Notes: generated by a model from the letters alone, not told the origin. 64,000 nucleotides of DNA from Larimichthys crocea (GCF_000972845.2 NC_040025.1:18655399-18719398); one strand, 5' to 3'. Shown: positions 12,184 to 27,100, numbered from the stretch's first letter. Numbers and translations: made by a program.

Positions 12184-15100
12184 GTACATTTTGATTCGTG
12201 GTCCTCCGTTGAGTTTCCTTCTGATGTCCCGGCCACACTATATGATTTATACTTTTTTTTATATCTTAAACCAACACTACCTTTGCCCTTCAAAACATTC
12301 CACTCCATAGTATTGTGGGGCAAAGACTTATATAGAGGGTGGGTGACATTGCCACATCCACATAAGCTTAAGTGTGCCCATTATTGGAAAGAGACGCTCT
12401 AGAGTTACATTATGAATAGCCAGTGACATTATTACCCTAAAGACAGATTCAACTGGCAGGCCAGGGGGGAAAACGGGAACTTGTCAGTGTGTGGTTAACT
12501 GTACGAAGAAATTCATAAATGGAGTAGGCTTACAACGTAAGGCTGTTTATGCACTCTTCCAGCAGCTGTGGGCCAAGAGCGCATGGCAGGACCAGGCTAA
12601 GCTTCATATTACACCCAGGATTACATATTGAGTCTTTGATTTTCCCTAAGCTCACTAAACTTAGCAACTGCTTCAAGCTCCTCTATTACATGGAGTTGTA
12701 GTCTGTCGTGGAGGAGTTCAGTTTTTTTTCACAGTTGTCGGATCCAAGAGATCAATCGTAAGATAAAGTCAGAAATAGGGAAGTTATTTGGCAATGTCAT
12801 ACCACACATAAGTATATTATTACAAACAACGGTGGGTCCATGTATTTATTGTTAGCAGACATGAACATATTTTAATAAATTCTTTAATACTATGTGCTCT
12901 TGTAAATGACTCATAATAACCTTTGTTTAATTGTGACATGATGTTCCTTCGGTATAATTCACTGATTATCAAATAGATAAAGCTGGCTTTCAACAGTCAC
13001 TCTGAAACAGCAATAGTGTGTGTTAGCAGCACAAACAATCTTTTAAGAAAGTACCGTTTACAGTTATATACTTTGTGACCCTTGAAACCAGAAGCACACG
13101 CTATATGAGAGATTGGCCTTTATCTAGCAGAAGTTAAAACACGGAGCTGTAAAAAGGAAAAAAAAAAAAAAAAAAAAAAACCCAGCTCGGTTATATGAAT
13201 AGATAAAGCCCTTTTCACAGACACCCAGAGAAAAAAAAAACAGCAATTTGGAGGCGAGACCGGTTGTTGCGGTACAAAAACAAGTTTTGTTTTGTGCTTG
13301 CTCACCTCAGTTTAACAGTTTTTTGGTCTTTCATCTAGGTTTAGGTATCTACCTCAGAGTCATGTACACTGCTCTTTTTGTCTACATTTCTTTTTGTTTT
13401 CACTAACTGCTCAGCAGTAGCACTGGCCACATACAGAATTGGGGGCAGGGGCTTCTCAGAAAATGAAGCAGGTTTCATGTCAGAGGCAAATGAAAAAGGC
13501 TTTGTGGTTTTAATTAGTCATTTTGTGTTTATTTCATGGCCATGAAAAGCCTGTCTGTAAATATGTATTACTGTTGTGTAGCAGGCCTACACCTTTCCCT
13601 TCACTGGTTCCCTTACTACTTTACATCTCACAACAAAGCCAGAATATTTGAAGACTGCGGGGAGAGCATACTGCATCAGTTGCAAATCTTCTCTTTAGAG
13701 TGTTTTTTTTTTTTCAGAGTTGCTCTTTGTTGATTGTAACTAGGGCATCTATATTGCCATGTTTCTGCTCAGCTCACAATTAAAACATTTTTTTTTCGTC
13801 TCTCTCTCTTTCTCTCTCTCTCTCGCCGTTGTCTTTCAAAGGCTGATGCGGAGTGCACGTAATTATGCATATAAACATAGTGGCTTAATTATCTCTCACA
13901 ACATCAGTGACAATGTAATTAACAAACATTGCAAGATCAATGAGAGAAACTGCGACCTTCAAAACATTTAACTCCTCACATTGAGGCATCGTGCGGATTT
14001 CCTATCAGTGCAAAACCCCAGAATACTTTTCCTAGATAATTTAGATGTCGCATTAGAGCCCTCATAAGCCAGTCAATGGAAAAACCAATGAATAAAAACT
14101 ATGAAAGCAATGACAGAGATGCTCATAGCGACGGATCAAACAGGCTTGACCATGACTTCCATTTGCAATTCTGGGTTCACTGTAAAAGGTTATTGTTCAT
14201 TTCAAGCTTTTTCAAAGCCCTCTCTATTTACTGCCTGTTAATTAACTAACCAAACAGCGAGGAAGTTTGAAGCTCCGTACAGTTTCGCATGTGTCAAATT
14301 AGTCCAAACAAATGCACATAATGTCATTTATTCAAAGCAACTCTTTATTAGGATACCACTGTCCATTTAAACAAAACACACTTAAACTAATTCACTAACA
14401 TGAACACAAATTGCTTTTTTAAACTCTATTTAAATGACTGTACCCTATAAACGAATCTCACTGTTCAAAACTTTGTGAAACTGAAAACACAGTCAACACT
14501 GCATATTATTTTTTTAATGAAACCGGTTTACATCGTGCATGTGTGGTTCAAAACTGACAGCCTTTAGAGGGTATTCAAACTCAAGATTAGTCCATATATA
14601 GCCACTAGCATGCACTTTTATCATCAGCAACACCTCTGCCTCTCAGTCCTGTGAGCAGAGAAGCTATGCCACACTGATGGCCATGTTTGGTCAGCCAAAA
14701 GGAGATATAATACCCATCTGTTATCATATCTGGGAGGGGAAATGTGGCCTAATTGCCTCAAATATAGACAAGGCAGGTCTGTGTCGTGTGTTGGATTTTG
14801 CTTGTCTGAAGTGTCAAGATTAGCAGCCACTTCTTTGTAGATTTTCCAGTGACACCAGAGAGAGAGCAGAGGGAAATGTCAGATGCGGTAGCGAAAAAAT
14901 GAGAGTAAAGGAAAAAGAGAGGTTTACGTACTTCTTTTTTTGATGTGGGTGGGTGTTAGTGGTGGAGCCAATTTCACCAAAGACCCATATATAGTTTCCT
15001 ACCTGGTGTCATCTGATTACGTTAAGAGCGGCTTGAGTAGAAAACTCATTTACATGGTGTTTTAGAGAGGTTATCTCCTCTCAGCCCCAGTCATAATACT

Positions 15101-18100
15101 TTCAAGTCCAATCATTTGCCTTTCATTGATAGCTCATCACATGGCTCTGCTGATAAATAAAGAGACTTAACTAATTCTTTGGAGAAGGTGATGATAATGC
15201 CCTTAGCAAATAGAATATGAAAAAAGCATGTCAGTGCTCCCATGACAGAAACCACTAGTCTCTTTGCAATAATTAGCAATTGACCCAAATGACCCACAGA
15301 AATTATAGATTATTTTTTTAATTTGATACCTCTTGCAAAAGACTAGTCAATAGACATGATGTTATTCACAGTCAAGTCCGATTACATTTTGTTGCTTTTT
15401 TAAAAATATCATTCCACCACCAGTAGAGTAGCATCGTAGTTTCATTTTCTGACTCATACTGGCGTGGGCTGGTCTGCCCTAACTTTAGAGCTATATGATA
15501 TAGTGTGACCTGAGACGCCCTCATAAATACAGTAGCAGTAAAATCCAACCAAGCACTAAGGTTATCAACACCTAAATGAAATTAGAAGAATATTCAGCCA
15601 AATGACATTTCAAACGTACATGTTCAGATGTCTGTGCAGTGATCTTGTATGCCGTATACTATTAACAGTTAAACAGCTTGAGGAAATACAAAAACCCAGC
15701 AGTAGATACTTGTATATACAGTATGTCACTCTGTGGTTTCAGTACATGTGAAAACGTGGTAGATTTGATAAAACGATCTGTGGCAAACATGTAGGTATTT
15801 CCTCTCAAATACCTGATCCATTTCTCTTAAATTTTTCATGCCCTTTCGATCCACCGGATACTCTTTCATACTGATCCACTGCGCAGAGGAGCAACCCCAA
15901 CACAGTGAATGGAAATTTGGGGATTATTTTACATGCTGCGCAGGAGATGTGAAAAGCAGGGCACAGCGACTGATTTAGCAATAACTGAGAAATCTGAGAC
16001 AAGAGCAGAACTGTTTGTGTATTAATTACCTGGGTGGTAGGTGGTATTACCTCTCACCAGCCCATCTGTGCTCTGGTGATAAAAAAAGCAATAAAACATT
16101 TTTTTTTTTTAAAGAACTTGTTCTGTGGAAGAGTTAAGCTTAAGTCCAAAGCTTTTTACATGACCCAGGTGAAATTATCATCTGCAGCAGTACTAGCATA
16201 TCTGTGTTCTGGTAGTCTGCCTAACATGCAGACTGACACAACAGGAGATTTTTGGAATTGAGTTTGATCAACAAACACTACTGTACTTCTGTTTCCCACA
16301 TCCTTTCTCTGTACCCTTTTCTCTCTATCTTCTTTTTTTCTGCACAACTTTGTCCCTCCACTGCTTTCAGGCCAAATCATTTTTCCCTTTTCCCCACTCT
16401 CTGACCCCTTGCACTAACCTGGATGAAAGTTAATGGGCCAGAATTAATCTCCACATAATGCAATTACACTATACATTGACTATATTTCGCCTATGTCCTT
16501 GGGGAAGTTGTCCAATTTAATAGACTCTTAAAATGAAAGTGATGTTTCAGTTCACAAATGTGTAAAAAGAGGAAAGGAGGAAAGGATTTGTTCTTTTGGA
16601 TCTTGAAGGTGACACAATAATCTTATTTTCAAATACCCTACACCAAGATTCATGGGGGATTTTATTAATTGAATTTAACATACCATAATTTCTCAGAAGG
16701 TAGTAGTTTAAATTCTGTGATTTTCAAATTGTTCAGCATCAACCATCATTTAAAAATATGTGGGGAAATGTGCTGATAGTGTCATTCTTTTCCAATAAAT
16801 GGACGTGAACAGCTATTTTTCTAAAACTTCTCTTATGTATTTTTGTTTCTTGGTTACTAAGACTTCATGCTTTTCCACCGTAGAATATTGATTTAAGTTA
16901 CTAACCTCTAGTTATTCTCTAATAATTAGAGAATTACTGCTATTATGATAGCATAACAAAATGAGCATAGAAAATCTTGATTGTTTGTTCAGTGTGTCCT
17001 TTGGTACAGTCACCTGCAAATTCTGCAGGACTGATTTATAGTGCAACCAAAACAGGAAGAGCATCACCTCAGACTGTTTATAGACACATGAATACACAGA
17101 CTTGTACAGATGCTTTAGCTTGCAGTGCAGAATCACTTTTCCTGTTGTCAAATTTACTGCAGTTCTGAAACAACAAGGATAACACTGTCACATCAATTAA
17201 AAACATTTATTGTTCAGAAATATAGATACAATGTAGTAGATGTACGAGGTTAACAGTCCTCCATTTTCACAAGTTAGCACCAGGTCTGTCTAAAATATTG
17301 AGGTGAGAGAGCGTTGTATCATTAATTGAGCTGACAAAATGTATTCTCCATACGTAACATAAAACTACTTTGCCAGATTAGTCCATTTGTAACTAATGTA
17401 TTTGATGCCCAGCAAATAAATAAATTGTCAAATTTAGTCTATGTTATTCACTTCAGCTACAAAGCCTTGCGACAGTGTAACACTTGTCGACTGAACATCA
17501 GTCAATATGAAGCGAGAGACTCATTTGGTGGACTGATTGAGTGAAATGTATTTGGCCACTGATTAACACATCTTGAGCAATGGGTTGGGTTCAGTTTCAC
17601 TACTCAAATGAAAAAAAAAACAATCATACTGTTGTTTTAGCAAGTAATGTCCTAATTATATTATAAAATTTATACATCCATATACATTGGGGCTCACTGT
17701 TATTTTTCTCTGTACAGGAGAAGCATCTGCCCTGCGAGACTATGCAGCCAACACCATGAATGAATTTTTGGGAATGTTCGGTTATGATGACCAGCAGGTA
17801 AGGGATGAGCTGACCAAGAAGATCAGCTTTGAGAAGCTCAAAGCCGCTACCTCAGACCCCTCATCCCTTAGCAGTGAGGAGGCCTCACGGCGTGCCCGCT
17901 TCTCCAAGTATGAAGAGTACATTCGCAAGCTAAAAGCTGGCGAAACCTTACCTTGGCCCATGCATGCTTCCCCACCAAAACCAGACGACCTCAACTCAAA
18001 ACTGGCCCAAGACAAGAGCGCTACCATGCATCAGACCTCCAGTTGCCTCCCAGGGGCCGAGGCACAGATCTACCCCTCCAGCCTGGACCACAAACCGCCA

Positions 18101-21100
18101 GGAGGTCCTCAGCTGGGCACCTCTCAGCCACCAAATCCCTCTCAAATGCAGAACATGGCGCCCCGAGCCTCCAAGTATGACTTCTTTATTCAGAAGCTGA
18201 AGATGGGTGAGAGTCTACAGCAGCAGAATGGTAACGCTTACAAGCGACCCTCCAAGTACGACTTGGAGAACGTCAAGTTTCTGCACCTTTTCAAGCCTGG
18301 TGAGGGTAATCCTGACATGGGCGGTGCCATTGCCTTTAAGACTGGCAAAGTGGGCCGCCCTTCGAAGTATGACATCAGAACAATTCAGAAGCTAATGCCA
18401 GGAAATCCCGAGGCTTCACTAATGCCGAATGTCCTCGCTACGGCACCAGGGAACCCGGGAGCTCCTGGTGTCCCTACTGCAGGTGCAGCTGGGGCCAGCA
18501 TTGCCCCAGGGCTCACAATGGACCAGACAGGACACCTAAGCTTCAACGCCTCTGACTATCTAAAGTCCAGCTTTTCCAAGACTGACTCCATCACCACAGG
18601 CACTGTGTCCTCCGTTAAGTAAGTCTGCTTAATATCATCATATAAAACTAGAAACACTCAGATAGCACACACCTCCTCCTTCAAGATAGACAATGCTTAT
18701 TTTTTGTCCAAGAAAGAACAGTGAATTGTAGTTTCTTACTGATAATTGTGGGATTTTATGCTTATTGACAAAAATATTTAGTGACATACTGCATTAATTA
18801 TTTACACAGTACATATCTCTTAAAATCAGCTAATAAATTAGATACCTTGTCATTAAAATTCTACTTTAAAGTTTACTGGTGGATTGAAATTATTCCAAGT
18901 TCCAGTGGAACACCTTGGAGCTAAGGTGAAGCTCACATACACTTAACTGCTACTGTGAGTCAGTTAGCCTAACGCAAAGGTAATTGCAACCTCCACAACC
19001 AGCCAACAGGAATGTAGTGTGAAATAGCGCACAGCGCCCAATAGATCCGCGACATGATGAGTTGCGAAGGCACATGAAGTGTTTACTCGCTGTAGCACTC
19101 CGTGGAGACTGATTTAGCACAGTCATCGCAAAGTGACTGACTTCTTTCGTTTGGCTAGGGTGTAACAACTCTCCCTTTAATTACTTTGGAGCCATGACTA
19201 ACCTCCCGGCGAGTCACAGGGGCCGACTCTACACTGCCTGACGAGTGCACTTTAAAGGAAGTAAACGAGGGGTTTGGGGAACAAGCCTACAGTCGTGTGA
19301 GCTACCAGTAGGAAACGGCTCCCAGAGTCTGTTTGATTGGTTTTGACCTTGTCTCTAGTTAGTCAAGACCTATCAAAGACACTGCTCAAGAGCCCTCAGG
19401 CACCTCTCTCTCAGGCTTTGGCCTTTGTCAGGTTGGGGCTCAGTGGAGCTGCATGCTTGGCTAACTGACCCAGTCTGGTGCTTGTATACAGGGAGGAAAG
19501 GGGGTGCTAGGGAGTATGTCTGGCAGCACATCCTCCCCTCTGGGCCAGATTAACCTCAGGTCATCCCCCGTGTGGAGCTGCTCACATGGAGCTAAATGCC
19601 ATTTACAATACTGTATTATGACACTCCACTGACAGTACTCCTACCTGCTTCATAAAGGGAATCACATCACAGGTGACAAAAACCACACAGCGTTCCTCAG
19701 TACGCCTCTGTAATGTGATAAATTCACCTTGATTTCCTGTTTTGAACTGAATCTGATTGAGTTGAAACAGGTACTAAGTCAATTAGCTTGATCCATATGC
19801 ATTTGGAGCTGTAGTGTTGTCTTACATCTTTGTTTGAACCGAGTCCAGACTGATTGGAGACAACTTGACATCAGTATAAGAGCCAAGGCCCATAGGGATT
19901 ATCAGAAAGGAACATTTCAGAGGTTTTCTTCCACATCCCCATTATCCAGTTTTGCATATGAGCACTCACCAAAATACCCCCATAAAAGATTAATGTCCCT
20001 TTGCTCCTGCATTTTGCCTTTCATTGGTTGGGAGACCATGCATCAAAGTGTGCGCCTTCTATCCCTGATTCATACACCACATGAAAACGCTGTTATGCCA
20101 CAAGAAAATGTATATTGATAGTCCAAAGTTTGGGAGCGGCTTGTAAGTAAATATTGTGTCAGTTTGTTTTTATTAACAACAGGCAGCCCAACCTCACCAT
20201 TAATCCTGTCTCTTTTGTGTTTGCTGTTGCATTAGGAATGGCCTGCCACCAGATAAACCCGCCAGCGATGACATCAACCTCTACCAGAAATATATTGCCA
20301 GGTATGCAAATCCCTCAATGTGCTACACCAATGAAAAAATATACCCAAAACAGAGATGAACCATTTTTTTTTTTTATCCTCTGATGTTGTGTTTTATTCA
20401 GTGATGTAACTAGATCGTAGACCGGTATGTGGATGTTCTGTGTGCAGTAAATTGATTAAGAAAAGACTGCAATTTATGTGCTGAGGGGAAGTAGAAGGAT
20501 GAGGGGTAATGAAAGTGAAATGGTTTGATGGTAGCGTACTGTAACTGGTTGAATAAATGCTTATGGTGTGTATAGCACTAAAACATTGAGGAGAACATAA
20601 TTCTGTGCAACTCTATAGCTGTTAACTGACACAGAGAGGATATGAGCAGGTTCTTCTTGAATTCTACCATTTATTGTTGAACACACGACGAACTGACTGA
20701 TCTAAAAAGTCAGTCATTCACACCAACAAAGACAAAAACATCAGGGGAGGGGAGGTATCTTGCGTTTCAGTGGTCACAGAACAATGTCGCCTATTCTAGA
20801 TTCATTTTGAGCCGACACTAGAAAGGTGATTATCATTTGTTTGTTTATTCCATTTAAAAAGAGAGAAAAACAGCATTTGAAAAGCCAAAGTGGCTTTGGC
20901 GTTAATGATTACTTCTCCAAGCCATAACATGAAGGGCACAAATCAAAGCCTTGGCACTGACAGACACACACACATACACACACGTCCTCTTCTGCACACA
21001 CATACACACACACACACACACACAAAACCCCTTCCTTGGACTGATTACATTTTGCAAGAAGATTTAATTAAGGAATTTTTAATGAGGCTTCTGCTGGCAC

Positions 21101-24100
21101 TGCCAAGAACTGTTTTGATATTTGCGCTGCATAATGCATAAAATTTGTCTAAACATCTCGGCAGTTGATGCACGGGGAGGCTGCAGATAAGCCCAGATAC
21201 AGTTTCAATTTCCGTGTTGGGGTTGGGAAAAAAAGAGAAAAGGATAGAAGAGGAGGGAGAAAAAAATGGAAAAGGAGGGCTCATAAAAAGGGCAAATGTA
21301 GCACCGAGAGGGGAGGTAGAAGCGGGGGAGGGTCCTCTTTGGAGCTAGGACTAATGAGCGCACACTAATACTAAAAACCAGCTTTGTAAACGTGTTCATA
21401 CTCAATCCTTGTGAAAAGAGGAAAAAAAGTTCTTCATCTCCTCACCACGCTATAGTTTGATGTTTTAAAGAGCTTCCCTCGTACTGTTTAGTTGCAGTTT
21501 TCACTCTTTAAATGCTTTCATGCACCCACTATTGCCTCAGCACTTTGATCTGTGTATCTCTATTGTAACTGGAGATGCGCTGCAATCTCTGTATCGTGGC
21601 GATATTAATATTTAATCTGCTGCTGAATAGCAGCGGCCCATTAGGCCCCCTGACGCGGCAAGTGGGAATTGTCCAGAGGCAAAGTGATACAGCTGGGCAA
21701 TGAGCAGAGGGGTGGGCCATAGTCTCGGGGGGATGAGGGGGCTTTGTATGTTCATAAGTGTAAATGTGTGTATGTATGTGAAAGATGTGTATAGAAAACA
21801 CTAATAGTTGGGACATATGTTGGCTTTATTGTGTGCACGCAAGTAGTTTGACTTCTGGTTTTGTCTTCTCTAAAAGAGCCATCAAACCTTCCCAAAGCCC
21901 CCTCTACCTTCATCACCATTCTCCAGACACACACACAAACACACACACAGCCAACTTAAAAAGAGTAGTGGATATGCCGTTCAATTAGCTTAATGAACTC
22001 AGCAAAGTGATCTGTAAATGCAGCTCTGGGATAATCCTAACAAGGAAAAAAACGAAAGAGAGATGGAAAAAATATTACTTAGCCCCCTTTTCCCCCTCTC
22101 CTCTGCACAAGCAGATGGAGTTCTTGGCAGCAGCAGTGCAAATGTTTATTTGTGTGTTTTCACTGGTAATTGGAGGATTTTAACAGTCATCATCGTCAGG
22201 CTTATAATCACCACCGTAAAAGTGGCTGTACTGTAGCAAGCAGCAGCCTTTTTTCTTTTTTTTTTAAACTAGCGCCAGACTAAAATCAGTTTTTTGGACT
22301 CCTGATGAGAGAGTGAAAAGGTTTGAGATAAAAAAGCAGACAGAGCTGTTCTACATCTCAGGATACCTGACTCTTTTCCTGACAGTAAAACTGTGGTTAA
22401 CCTGAAAGAACTGTGCATTGATTTGACAAGGGTTTTCACAGCATTGAGAAATAAAGTAGTCATGGGGTTCCCGATCCTTGAGTGTGTGTGTGTATGCGTG
22501 TCGAGGGAAAGGGTTTCAGTGTAATAAGTGTCTCTTACGGCTGCTTTGGAAATAAATGGAGCTAATTTAGCTGAAATTGGTGTGACAGACGGGTAAATTG
22601 TTGCAGCAGTGTGGAAAGCAGAAGGTGTGAGCTGTGTTACTTTGAAGGTGAGACGAGCAAAATGCCTTTGAAAACTCCTTCACCTGTTTTGTTTTGTGCT
22701 GTTCCTGGTATTTCGTTTCTTAACTGATCTTTGCTGATTTGAGTCACCCTTCTATATATTTTAACATCTTTCTAAGTCGCTTTATCATTCAGCTTTTTCA
22801 TCCCTGCGACTGTTCTGTGTGCGATAAGCTCTGATGTGTTCCCAGGTTTTGAAGCAGTCTTGATGTCTTTTTAATTCACTCCTCTTTGTGTCTGTTAAAA
22901 GGTGTAACTGTTGAAATGTGTCCTGAAACTTGGTTTTTTAGGTTCTCTGGAAGTCAACACTGTGGACATGTGCACTGTGCCTACCAGTACAGAGAGCATT
23001 ACCACTGCATGGACCCTGAGTGTAACTACCAGGTGAGCGTGAGTACTTTATCACTTTTTTGAGCTTCATCCAAAATACACATTTATGTGACATGTTTTTC
23101 CTGTATGCTGTAAACTTCCTAACCTCGGCATGACTCAATGAAAGAAATAAGACAGAAGTAAATTTGTTTCAAGTACCACCCTTACTGGTTAAAACTAGCA
23201 AGCGATCAAGTTTCATTGTTTCAACAGATCGAGGTTAGGTGACAAAAAGCTAAGCATGTTTTTCATCAGGACACAGCAAAGGGGATGTCGTGATCATAGG
23301 ATAGACAAACAGTATAATGTGTCATCTTTTTGTGGTCACACCCAACCAAAGTATACTTAGAGTGGAAGAAAAGTTTGTTGGCCTTGGGTTTGCCGAACAG
23401 GCTATGGGTGTTTACATCCGTTCTGTTTAAAGTCGTATTCCAGGCACAGTTGGTCTTTGACAGTTGGCCTTTTATCACGAAGGTTAATTGTAAATATGCT
23501 TGAAATATGTCAGGATTTTTTTAATCTATGTGGGTTTTTTTTTTCTAAAGACATCTGCCACTAACTGACGACCTGCCTTTAATCCCCTTTCACGTTATTA
23601 ATCTTGTCCTGGTCCCAGGAGTTGTCATGTATGGCACAGAGAAAAAACACAGAGCAGATCATAACACAGGCCTTGTGTTTGCTGTAGCATATGGCCTGAG
23701 AGAGTTAGACAAACACAGGAAGATTTGTCAAAGATGTCAAAAATCCATGCACAACTAGAGCTGTGTGTGTTTTCCTTCCTTTCCTAACAATTTTCTGAAT
23801 TAAGCCATCTTCAGCTGTAATCTCCTTTGTCTGCTCCTGATCAAGAAAGATTACCGCTCGATAAATATTGTTTATATGGTGAAAAGCATTACAGATCCAA
23901 GCTTTCATTTTCTGCATGAATCCCACTTCACAGTCTGATGGAACACATTCTTAGAGGAATACAAAGGAAAATCATTTCATGTCATTATTTAGAGTGTTAG
24001 TTCAGGTTATTATGGCAATTTCCACGGTCAGGTCCACATTTCTCTGTTGCTTTTGCATTGCGTGGAAACACAGATATGCTTTGGAAGCCAGCTCTCGCGG

Positions 24101-27100
24101 ATGTCAATACCCTGAAAAAAACAAGCAGGCAGTGATGAGCAGTCCCTTTCAAAGCGATAACTCATGAAATGTTACATGACACACTCTCCTGGAATATTAT
24201 CCCACTGCCAGCCTCCGGGCGATTGGCTGAGTCTTAACATTCTCCTTTCATGGGCTTGTACATGAGGGAGAGTGTGCATCTTGCCACACTAGTGGGAATC
24301 CTAAAATAAATGTAGCAAGTGGCTCCCAACCTTCCCCACCACTCAACTGAAAATGAGATCTTTTTCCCAGTCAGCTCTCTCGATGGCCTATTTTGGACGG
24401 CTTGATGGATCGAATGTACCATGACCGCAGCTCAACTTATCTTCCGGTCATCATTAAACATTAGATACTAGAAAGTCCAAAGCCTGGAACTAAGTCCTCA
24501 GATTTTTTCTGGAAAATTATTCAAAAAGTGGAGAATCCGAAGCGTTCATCAATTAGATTAAAAATCCTAATGAAGTGTTTGCTCCTACAGGAGTCAGACA
24601 TCTCAGAAATATGCATTGGGAAACAAGCCAAGAGCGAGGGAATGAACAGCTGTGTGAGATCTTAGCTTTTTATTTGTACGCGAGTGGAACACATGACACA
24701 AAGCAATTACCCTACTTTGTACAGCAATTAGTTGCTTTTTAGAATAGTTCTTTCTGATGTTTTTCCCTCAACTGGAGATAAATATGGATTGAAGACAGAA
24801 CTGTCTCATTGATTTGCTCTTCTCCCGTTACACTTTCTGTAACATCAGCTTAAGCCCAATTACAGCAGATTTGGTTGCTTCAGGTCTCTGTGGAGTGATT
24901 TTTTTCTGTTTTCCCTTCCTGATTCCTGGGTGTGGGAGGGAATTTATATTTATTTATTTAATTATTTTGTAATTTTAGAAGGCGGGTCTCTTAGCATATT
25001 CACTCATCATTACAGGCGAAGGCTTCACCGAAAAGCGAGTGTTAAAGCTTTAATTAAAAATGGAATCATATCTCAGCGAATTGAAAGGGAAAACGTTTTT
25101 TGGTTGGCTTGTTTGTTTGTTTGTTTCTCTTGTCTTCTGTTTTCCCCTGTGCACGTCTAAGAAACCATCTGCATGGAACATAATTTTTCCAGAGCCAGAA
25201 ACATCGGAACTGTGATCTTGCATGTCAATTGATTCATCTTAATTAAAAAAAAATACATTTTGATGGAAGGGAAAACATAATGTAGAGACAGTGGGTGTAT
25301 GGGGAACATACTTCATGTTCCATGTGAAAGCTTCTCCTGTGCACAGAAGAGTCTTTGGTGCTGCATTTGGATAGGACACAACTTTGAGATATGTAAAGTA
25401 AATCAATAACCGCAGAACCCGTCATCTTTAAAGGCATCCTGGCCCTCTCCATTGCAGTGTGCACAGCCCTCCCCAACTGCCAATTGGCTCCTGCATGTTG
25501 CAGCTGCTGCTACCACAGAGATAAAGTGACTTGTTGCTGATTCTGTGACTGGTTTAAATAAACACCAACCTGTTGCCGTACATTTTTCCCCCTCCCCTTT
25601 TGCAGAGGTTTACCAGTAAGCAGGATGTAATCAGGCACTACAACATGCACAAGAAGAGGGACAACTCCCTGCAGCATGGCTTCATGCGCTTCAGCCCTCT
25701 GGACGACTGCAGTGTCTACTACCATGGCTGCCACCTCAATGGAAAAAGCACCCATTACCACTGCATGCAGGTACACTACACAGACCCACACTTCTTCCTC
25801 CGCCTACACTCACATTACCCACATTAAAGACACAAACACGTACAGTAAGCATGCAAGCATACAAATAGACATACGCACATGGAAACAGAAAATATCTGCA
25901 AATATGGTCACACGTGCTCACATACAGTACAAATAACCCACATACAATGTAAATTATAATGAAGTTAAATCATTTGTCATTCAAATTTACATTCAAGAGC
26001 CACACCAACAAAGGTGGATGTCAGTAAACAAGATCACACACAGTCCATATAGAGCCTTAAGCCTGTTCCTATGTCCACCAAGAGCCATAAACAAGTTTTA
26101 TGGGAGCAAGTTGCAGAGCATTATGATATAAATGGCCAGATCTGGTAAAACAGGCCACTCATCAGACAACTTGTTTGAGAGTCACACAGTTTCATTTACA
26201 CCAAAGTGTCTTTAAAGAGCAGTTTGGTCCTAAAGTAAATAAAAGAAAAATGAAAAAGGGAATACACGTGAGGCTACTTGTGCTTTCCCCACCTCTTCGC
26301 TCTCTCGCTCCTTAATTGGCATGGATAAAATTCAGTTAGGTGTTTATATAAACTACACATTTTTCATCTTTTAGTACCAAGCAACCAGTTGAAGATTATT
26401 CCCCCTTCTGGATTTGTTTAATTTTTTTTACATCTGCTTATTTTCAATGTGTCATTGTGCCGAGAGCTTTCTCGCCGGCAGGGCAGCAGCGCAGCAGAGG
26501 ATGGCTTGAGATATATTCTTTTTTAAACCCCTCTAACGGCGTAATTGTTATTAGGACATTTCAGCCCTTGTTTTAACAGTCCCTGAGAACCTGCAGATGT
26601 TGGCATCGGCTCTCTTGATTTAGGGGGAAAAAAAACAGAGTGGCATTTTGTTCATTGTTTGACTCAATATGGAGAAGTTGCCCAGTTTGTACGGGTGAAA
26701 AGTGCCAGGGATGATATACAATTGCTGCTTTTAATTCAAACATTACCTATTTTTTCCCCCCTCTGTTGGCTCTGAGGACTCCTGAGTACCAGAACATTTT
26801 AAACGAAAGACCAAGACAGTCATCTTTCTCCTGTCTGCTTTCCTTTGCCCCCTCCACCTTTGAAACTTGTTCTCAGAGTTACAGTAAGTTTGTGGTGACT
26901 GCATTGTCACCATTGAAATATAAATTTCGTTTTCTAAAAGTCAGCTTTGCCAGGAAGATACTGTAGTTTCTGCTGTGACCACTGCCTTTTTCAGTTACTT
27001 TTTTTCTTCTTTTTTTCCTATAGTCATAATGACAAGATTGTTTCCAATTCAAGGGTTTCACTTGAAACTTGCTCTGCTCCGGCATGCATTACCACAAATT

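Larger units (their letters stand above)
12184..17717 (+). other. casz1: casz1 intron 1 (5.5 kb)
   Basis: GT at 12184 and AG at 17716-17717, preceded by TTTTTCTCTGTACAG. Contents include an A run (13151-13180), a CT-rich run (13799-13824), AT-rich DNA with homeodomain-like TAATTA cores (about 13855-13925), and an enhancer-like block (about 14960-15320) with GATA-like and TAATTA sequences. No gene or RNA was recognised; open frames here are short and featureless. Confidence 0.85.
20302..22941 (+). other. casz1: casz1 intron 3
   Basis: A 2.6 kb intron, GTATGC to TGGTTTTTTAG. It holds CA arrays at 20961-21024 and about 21926-21950, a purine-rich stretch (about 21230-21330), and two enhancer-like blocks (21030-21200 and 21540-21740). 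No coding exon recognised. Confidence 0.85.

Noticed and set aside
18611..18622. Apparent casz1 stop codon (TAA) after SSVK
   Set aside because: The TAA overlaps a strong GTAAGT donor, and exon 3 continues the conserved protein in frame, so it is not a real terminus.
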